A stretch of 9,665 bases of DNA from positions 6,748 to 16,412 of the forward strand of contig DBCW01000180.1 in NCBI GenBank assembly GCA_002293265.1. The letters run 5' to 3'. Made by a program: the position numbers and the translations under genes. Positions 6,894 to 9,665 of this stretch are shown one piece after another. Source of the DNA: Eggerthellales bacterium UBA948. Lineage in GTDB: Bacteria; Actinomycetota; Coriobacteriia; Coriobacteriales; UBA8131. The notes under the pieces are model-generated. The model worked only from the letters and a program-made list of their open reading frames with translations, searched no databases and was not told where the DNA came from. The number at the start of each line of letters is the position of its first letter. Positions within the stretch are counted from its first letter, which is position 1.

Positions 6894-7105
6894 ATCTGGG
6901 CTAGATGCATAGTTTTCAGGCAGTCTGTCCATAATTGAAATGGTTTTCTACTTAAGCACTGTTGCGTATAGGGCAATCAATTTTCACTTCTGTCTTTGAT
7001 AACATCGATAATCTGTGCCACAGTAGCAATCGTGCAGCGTTGTTTGGCAAAACTTTGCTACTATGTCTCCTTCTTGTCATCTCCACACACGATCCACGCC
7101 GCAAA
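6894..7105. other. Non-coding interval between the two zinc-ribbon genes
   Basis: The full gap between the zinc-ribbon genes runs from 6733 to 7105. Besides the repeats described separately, I see no credible gene here: the reading frames lack ribosome binding sites and mostly translate the palindromes. The promoter of the 5641-6732 gene would be expected here, but no convincing -35/-10 pair stands out. One inverted repeat (7022-7062) follows the upstream gene. Confidence 0.5.
7022..7062 (-). terminator. 8-bp inverted repeat downstream of the second zinc-ribbon gene
   Basis: AGTAGCAA (7022-7029) pairs perfectly with TTGCTACT (7055-7062) across a 25-nt loop that contains a smaller GCAAA/TTTGC palindrome. 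It lies 44 nt after the stop of the minus-strand gene at 7106. It could be a transcript-end structure, but there is no U-tract and the loop is long, so this is a weak terminator candidate. Confidence 0.25.
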
Positions 7106-7648
7106 TTATCGAAGCATCGACAAAAACGCTCCAAGGCCAAGGAGCATGAAAATTGCAGTTAGCACACCGACAATTACGGCAAATATCAACACCGCACGAG
7201 CAAAATTGCGCTTGAATTCCGGTGCATTGCTGCCAAACGCCCACATAAACAGCATGACAATACCAACAACAGGTATACACATAAGGAACAATGTCAGCAT
7301 CCATGCACCTACAGACATGTCTTTGCCGGCAGCCATATCGTTAAAAGACGGCGAATACGATCTGGCGTTACTGTGAGACCTGGTGTAAGGTTGAGAATTA
7401 ACATGCCCCGAGTTATAAGCTGCCGGATTACCCGAAGGGGGAGTGTGTGTAGACCTACTGCGCTGTGGCGAATAAACGGGAGCTACGGTAGGCATCGATG
7501 TGTTGGCAGAGTGCTGATGAGTCGGCGAATACCCCGCTACTGCATCGGCTACTGTACTTGCTTTGGATGCGCTATCTAAAGTAGCTCCACAGTTAGGGCA
7601 AAACTTGGAGTTTTCTCTCATTTGGCTTCCGCAATTGTCACAAAACAT
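7106..7648 (-). CDS. Zinc-ribbon protein with C-terminal two-helix membrane domain
   Basis: A 180-residue protein. I chose the ATG at 7648 because AGAAAGG lies 6 nt upstream; the in-frame ATG at 7654 would touch that site directly. It opens with MFCDNCG, and C3, C6, C17 and C20 form one zinc ribbon closely resembling that of the neighbouring 5641-6732 gene. Residues about 25-105 are a low-complexity Ser/Pro/Asn/His/Tyr linker. A membrane domain follows, with two helices around WMLTLFLMCIPVVGIVMLFMW and FARAVLIFAVIVGVLTAIFML separated by a short polar loop (GSNAPEFKRN), then LGLGAFLSMLR. Similar zinc-ribbon plus two-helix proteins are common and uncharacterised; a part in membrane stress sensing or protein assembly is only a possibility. 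It appears translationally linked to the broken lipoprotein gene just upstream. Confidence 0.85.
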   Translation of the reverse strand: MFCDNCGSQMRENSKFCPNCGATLDSASKASTVADAVAGYSPTHQHSANTSMPTVAPVYSPQRSRSTHTPPSGNPAAYNSGHVNSQPYTRSHSNARSYSPSFNDMAAGKDMSVGAWMLTLFLMCIPVVGIVMLFMWAFGSNAPEFKRNFARAVLIFAVIVGVLTAIFMLLGLGAFLSMLR

Positions 7649-7821
7649 AGTCATCCTTTCTTTGTGTGCTCGCTATTTTTGAGCCATCAGAGGACATATC
7701 CTCAAGCGTGATGTCTGTTGGGTAAGAAAAGGTTATTTCTCCAGGTCGCCGGTCTTTATCCGCAAACTACCAGGCTAAAGTTTAAAACCAAAGCAGCGAT
7801 CAGAGCGAGTAGCTTTTTCAT
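7638..7821 (-). pseudogene. Frameshifted small lipoprotein gene
   Basis: On the minus strand, an ATG at 7821 with AAGGAGAG eight bases upstream opens a textbook lipoprotein signal peptide: MKKLLALIAALVLNFSLVVCG, with lipobox LVVC and Cys20. The frame then stops at TAA (7758-7756), directly after Cys-Gly. Shifting by one base at 7760 opens a protein-like frame, beginning DKDRRPGEITFSYPTDITL, then EDMSSDGSKIASTQRKDDYVL, and ending at TGA (7640-7638), which overlaps the start of the zinc-ribbon gene by 11 nt. Together they would make a ~60-residue lipoprotein, short for the class, so the remnant may also be internally deleted. Alternatives are a real 21-residue peptide, programmed frameshifting (no slippery motif seen) or a sequencing error. 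The signal peptide and RBS are clear; the joined frame is inference. Confidence 0.55.
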
Positions 7822-7862
7822 AATTATTGTCTCTCCTTTAATGGTTGGATGTTGTTGATCTT

Positions 7863-7891
7863 CTTGCTAATCATTTCTAAACATTAGCAAG
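7863..7891. promoter_or_regulatory. 9-bp inverted repeat upstream of the lipoprotein remnant
   Basis: CTTGCTAAT (7863-7871) and ATTAGCAAG (7883-7891) are perfect inverted repeats separated by 11 nt. The site is centred 56 nt upstream of the minus-strand start at 7821. It could be an operator for a dimeric regulator or a hairpin in the leader transcript. There is no T-tract. Confidence 0.45.
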
Positions 7892-8014
7892 TAGAGGAAC
7901 ACTTGAAATCATCCATACGAATGAACTTTGCCAAGAAGTCGCTTCACCCAAAAGGATGAGAGAAAAATTAGGTGTTTGGGCATAGAGTATTGTTGTCTGT
8001 TAGTCTATTAATAA

Positions 8015-8032
8015 ACCTGAACAATCGCAGGT
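8015..8032. promoter_or_regulatory. lux-box-like palindrome ACCTG-N8-CAGGT
   Basis: ACCTG (8015-8019) and CAGGT (8028-8032) are separated by 8 nt, and the flanking A/T pair makes AACCTG/CAGGTT. The half sites equal those of the Vibrio lux box (ACCTG-N10-CAGGT), though the spacer is 2 nt shorter. The site lies about 200 nt upstream of a gene with a LuxR-type helix-turn-helix and 11 nt before a TTGACA hexamer, a position that would suit an activator. Membrane LuxR proteins of Coriobacteriia are not quorum-sensing LuxR proteins, so the resemblance may be chance. Confidence 0.4.
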
Positions 8033-8042
8033 TACACAGTTA

Positions 8043-8070
8043 TTGACAAAAAACAAATCGCATATTGCAT
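8043..8070 (+). promoter_or_regulatory. Candidate promoter of the LuxR-type gene
   Basis: TTGACA (8043-8048) is a perfect -35 hexamer. The best-placed -10 is TTGCAT (8065-8070, 16-nt spacer), which matches only 3 of 6 consensus positions. A strong -35 with a poor -10 is tentative. If it is real, the leader would be about 150 nt long. Confidence 0.3.
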
Positions 8071-8109
8071 CGAAAATATCCACATGCACAAGCTTTGAAA
8101 CACGGTACC

Positions 8110-8130
8110 TGCTATTGATCTAAAATAGCA
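8110..8130. promoter_or_regulatory. 7-bp inverted repeat in the LuxR-type gene leader
   Basis: TGCTATT (8110-8116) and AATAGCA (8124-8130) are perfect inverted repeats around GATCTAA. The site lies about 95 nt upstream of the LuxR-type start and could be an operator, possibly autoregulatory, or a short RNA hairpin. Confidence 0.35.
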
Positions 8131-8132
8131 TT

Positions 8133-8189
8133 AAATTGGTGCTTCCTTTGGAGCAAGACCGTAAATAAGAATATTATTCTGACCAATTT
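8133..8189 (+). promoter_or_regulatory. Potential structured leader: 8-bp closing stem with two inner hairpins
   Basis: AAATTGGT (8133-8140) pairs perfectly with ACCAATTT (8182-8189). Inside, TGCT/AGCA around TCCTTTGG and AATAA/TTATT around GAATA can each fold, giving a three-way-junction outline of 57 nt that ends 35 nt before the TTG start. I do not recognise it as a known riboswitch class. The inner stems are short and AT-rich. Confidence 0.3.
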
Positions 8190-8224
8190 TTGCTGATAGC
8201 CATGCATTACGGGAAGGGTTTATT

Positions 8225-9665
8225 TTGATTTCGCAAAGATCAACAATCGACCTATTTGGTTTTGCAATATTTAGAGCATGGATTGCGCTGATATTAATAG
8301 GGCCAATAGTTCCGTTTGATCAGTATTCTTCTGATCATAATCTGCACCTACATCGATTTTTAATGTATGCAGTGCTCATTGTGTCGTTTTTATTTGTCAG
8401 GATAGTCGCAAAACAGCTAATAAACTGCAAGCCAAACCTGTTGGCAGGAATTGCCTTGATGCTTTCAATATACTGTGCCTTGCCGATCTTTTTTAATGTT
8501 GTTTCCATGTTTATGCTCACCATCTCATTTTGGGTTGCTGCCGGCGTTATCGATGCGACGCTATTCATGCTGTGGTACAAAGCGCAATCTAAGATCGAGT
8601 ATAACTCGAAAAACATTTTTCCCGAACTGTCTTATATTGTTGCGGGTTTGCTATACATGGCGATCTCTTTTTTAGTCACACAGATTCAGGTTTTTGTAAT
8701 CAGCTCTTTACCGGTGTTATCGATAGTATTGTTCTCGGTAAACAACAACGCCACAAATAACAGATACCTCGATGTTGGCTTAACGGACAAAACAGATCTT
8801 AGAAATACTAAATCAAGTAAAACGATATATGACATTCAGCATAACGGACTGTTTCTTGTTGTTTATAGTATCAGTTTTGGACTTGCAGGTAGTTTTATTA
8901 CGATTCGTCCAATGCCTGTCATCGCAATACTCATTGTTGGAATTTCGCATATAACAGCAGGTCTTATTGTGATATCAATTCTTTCGAAGAGCCATGCAAA
9001 AAGCTTTAGACTTCTCGTGAACTGCTTTCTTCCATGCGTTACAGTGTGTATATTCATGCTTGGGTTTCTCAGTGGCGAAGCCAGATATGTTTGCCTTTTC
9101 TTTATGCTTTTGTGCTTCTTTCTTTATGACAACGTTTGCTGGGAAGCAACTTCTTTTATTGAGACAAATAGAAGTGCAAATGATATCAAACATTATGCAA
9201 GCAAACGACTATGCAACTTATCAGGACATTTTTTTGGGTGGGGAGTAGGTACTCTAACAGCTTTTTATATTGACCAAAAAGATTCCTTGTTCGTGCTATT
9301 CTGTCTGGTTGTCCTGATCATCACATTTACTTCGATCAGTTTTTATATTACGTCTTTAGCTGATGCAGATTACATGAACACAGAAGATAGACACATGGCA
9401 AAACGCGAAGGTACGTGGGTAGTACATTGCAAGAGTATTGCCGATGAGTGCGGGTTGTCTGAGCGGCAAAAGCAAGTTTTTTATTATCTTGCTAAAGGGA
9501 GAAACGTCAAATATATATCGGAAAAACTCTTCGTAAGCGATCACACAATAAAAAGCCATGTCTATGCGATTTACAAAAAGGCAAATATAAAATCTCAGCA
9601 AGAATTAATCAATCTTGTTGAGGAGAGATACCATAATTCAGAGTCGCACACCTCAGAGTCGCACT
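8225..9665 (+). CDS. Multi-pass membrane regulator with C-terminal LuxR-type HTH (3' end beyond window)
   Basis: An open frame of 480 codons runs from a TTG at 8225 off the end of the window. GAAGGG (8213-8218) lies 6 nt before the TTG, and an in-frame stop at 8180-8182 limits extension, so the start is well supported. About 12 hydrophobic helices fill residues ~9-390 (for example FGFAIFRAWIALILIG, LLAGIALMLSIYCALP, VIAILIVGISHITAGLIVIS, LFVLFCLVVLIITF). The C-terminus is a LuxR/GerE helix-turn-helix from about residue 411: GLSERQKQVFYYLAKGR, YISEKLFVSDHTIKSHV, then IYKKANIKSQQELINLVEE. Such membrane-bound LuxR regulators are greatly expanded in Eggerthellaceae, where they often flank metabolic or transport loci and probably sense small molecules through the membrane domain. 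The target is unknown; the divergent zinc-ribbon/lipoprotein genes are one candidate. The gene looks more AT-rich than the phn operon. Confidence 0.9.
   Translation, partial: MISQRSTIDLFGFAIFRAWIALILIGPIVPFDQYSSDHNLHLHRFLMYAVLIVSFLFVRIVAKQLINCKPNLLAGIALMLSIYCALPIFFNVVSMFMLTISFWVAAGVIDATLFMLWYKAQSKIEYNSKNIFPELSYIVAGLLYMAISFLVTQIQVFVISSLPVLSIVLFSVNNNATNNRYLDVGLTDKTDLRNTKSSKTIYDIQHNGLFLVVYSISFGLAGSFITIRPMPVIAILIVGISHITAGLIVISILSKSHAKSFRLLVNCFLPCVTVCIFMLGFLSGEARYVCLFFMLLCFFLYDNVCWEATSFIETNRSANDIKHYASKRLCNLSGHFFGWGVGTLTAFYIDQKDSLFVLFCLVVLIITFTSISFYITSLADADYMNTEDRHMAKREGTWVVHCKSIADECGLSERQKQVFYYLAKGRNVKYISEKLFVSDHTIKSHVYAIYKKANIKSQQELINLVEERYHNSESHTSESH
9638..9665 (+). repeat. 15-bp tandem repeat at the end of the LuxR-type gene
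   Basis: TCAGAGTCGCAC occurs at 9638-9649 and again at 9653-9664, a 15-bp period that keeps the reading frame and encodes SESHT-SESH directly after the helix-turn-helix. The window ends in the second unit, so the copy number and the stop codon cannot be seen. Confidence 0.7.

Larger units (their letters stand above)
7822..8224. other. Divergent intergenic regulatory region
   Basis: About 400 bp separate the minus-strand lipoprotein remnant from the plus-strand LuxR-type gene. No gene is supported here. Two tiny overlapping frames (7921-7959 and 7956-7985) encode peptides of about 12 and 9 residues and are probably chance. The region is AT-rich and holds several inverted repeats and a consensus -35 hexamer, described separately. 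CCCAAA (7947-7952) and TTTGGG (7975-7980) form one further weak inverted repeat. Confidence 0.6.

Noticed and set aside
6722..6976. Minus-strand open frame of 84 codons across the repeat region
   Set aside because: It translates the palindromes (PAKAG, SRLRGND and repeated GMREND), has no ribosome binding site and overlaps the zinc-ribbon gene start; this is a typical false gene made by dispersed repeats.
7921..7985. Two tiny overlapping plus-strand frames (about 12 and 9 codons) joined by ATGA
   Set aside because: Too short, no convincing ribosome binding site for the first, and no recognisable product; probably chance in AT-rich intergenic DNA.
8133..8224. Fluoride-type riboswitch suggested by a GCTGATAGCC stretch
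   Set aside because: The remaining conserved parts of that riboswitch are missing and the downstream gene is a regulator, not a fluoride exporter.
8335..9601. Several minus-strand and off-frame open frames of 60-95 codons opposite the regulator
   Set aside because: They are shadows of the continuous 480-codon plus-strand frame, which has a good start site, membrane helices and a conserved helix-turn-helix.

Overview
The window looks like a chromosomal segment from an anaerobic actinobacterium of the class Coriobacteriia, probably an Eggerthella relative with fairly low GC. Three things point there: a C-P lyase operon that ends in a PHP-family cyclic phosphate dihydrolase (the type characterised in Eggerthella lenta), a regulator with about 12 membrane helices and a C-terminal LuxR helix-turn-helix, and two small membrane proteins that start with MFCxNCG zinc ribbons. 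The assignment is inferred from gene content; no rRNA or other marker is present. || Region 1 (2-4660, + strand) is the 3' part of a phosphonate-degradation operon in the order phnJ (5' end cut by the window), phnK, phnM, phnL, phnPP. The genes are tightly packed: TAATG, 26 nt, TAAATG and ATGA junctions. PhnM removes pyrophosphate from ribose-1-methylphosphonate-5-triphosphate. PhnJ, with the ABC-type ATPases PhnK and PhnL, belongs to the C-P lyase complex that releases the alkane and 5-phosphoribosyl-1,2-cyclic phosphate. The PHP protein probably takes that product to ribose-5-phosphate and phosphate, so neither phnP nor phnN is needed here. phnG, phnH, phnI and transport genes presumably lie upstream of the window. 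|| Region 2 (4727-6732, - strand) converges on the phn operon. It holds a three-gene cluster, transcribed right to left: a double zinc-ribbon membrane-anchored protein with an unknown extracytoplasmic domain, a two-helix membrane protein of unknown function, and an MmcQ/YjbR-family protein. || Region 3 (6733-7105) is non-coding. It carries two tandem 21-bp repeats and an 83-bp element with perfect 13-bp terminal inverted repeats and two internal hairpins, which resembles a small non-autonomous repeat element. || Region 4 (7106-7821, - strand) holds a second zinc-ribbon membrane protein, preceded by what appears to be a frameshifted small lipoprotein gene. || Region 5 (7822-8224) is a divergent regulatory interval with several inverted repeats, including an ACCTG-N8-CAGGT palindrome that resembles a lux box, and a consensus -35 hexamer. 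|| Region 6 (8225-window end, + strand) is the LuxR-type membrane regulator. It begins at a TTG with a good ribosome binding site and runs off the 3' edge. The phn operon is well understood. The open questions are the zinc-ribbon/membrane clusters, the broken lipoprotein and the regulatory interval.
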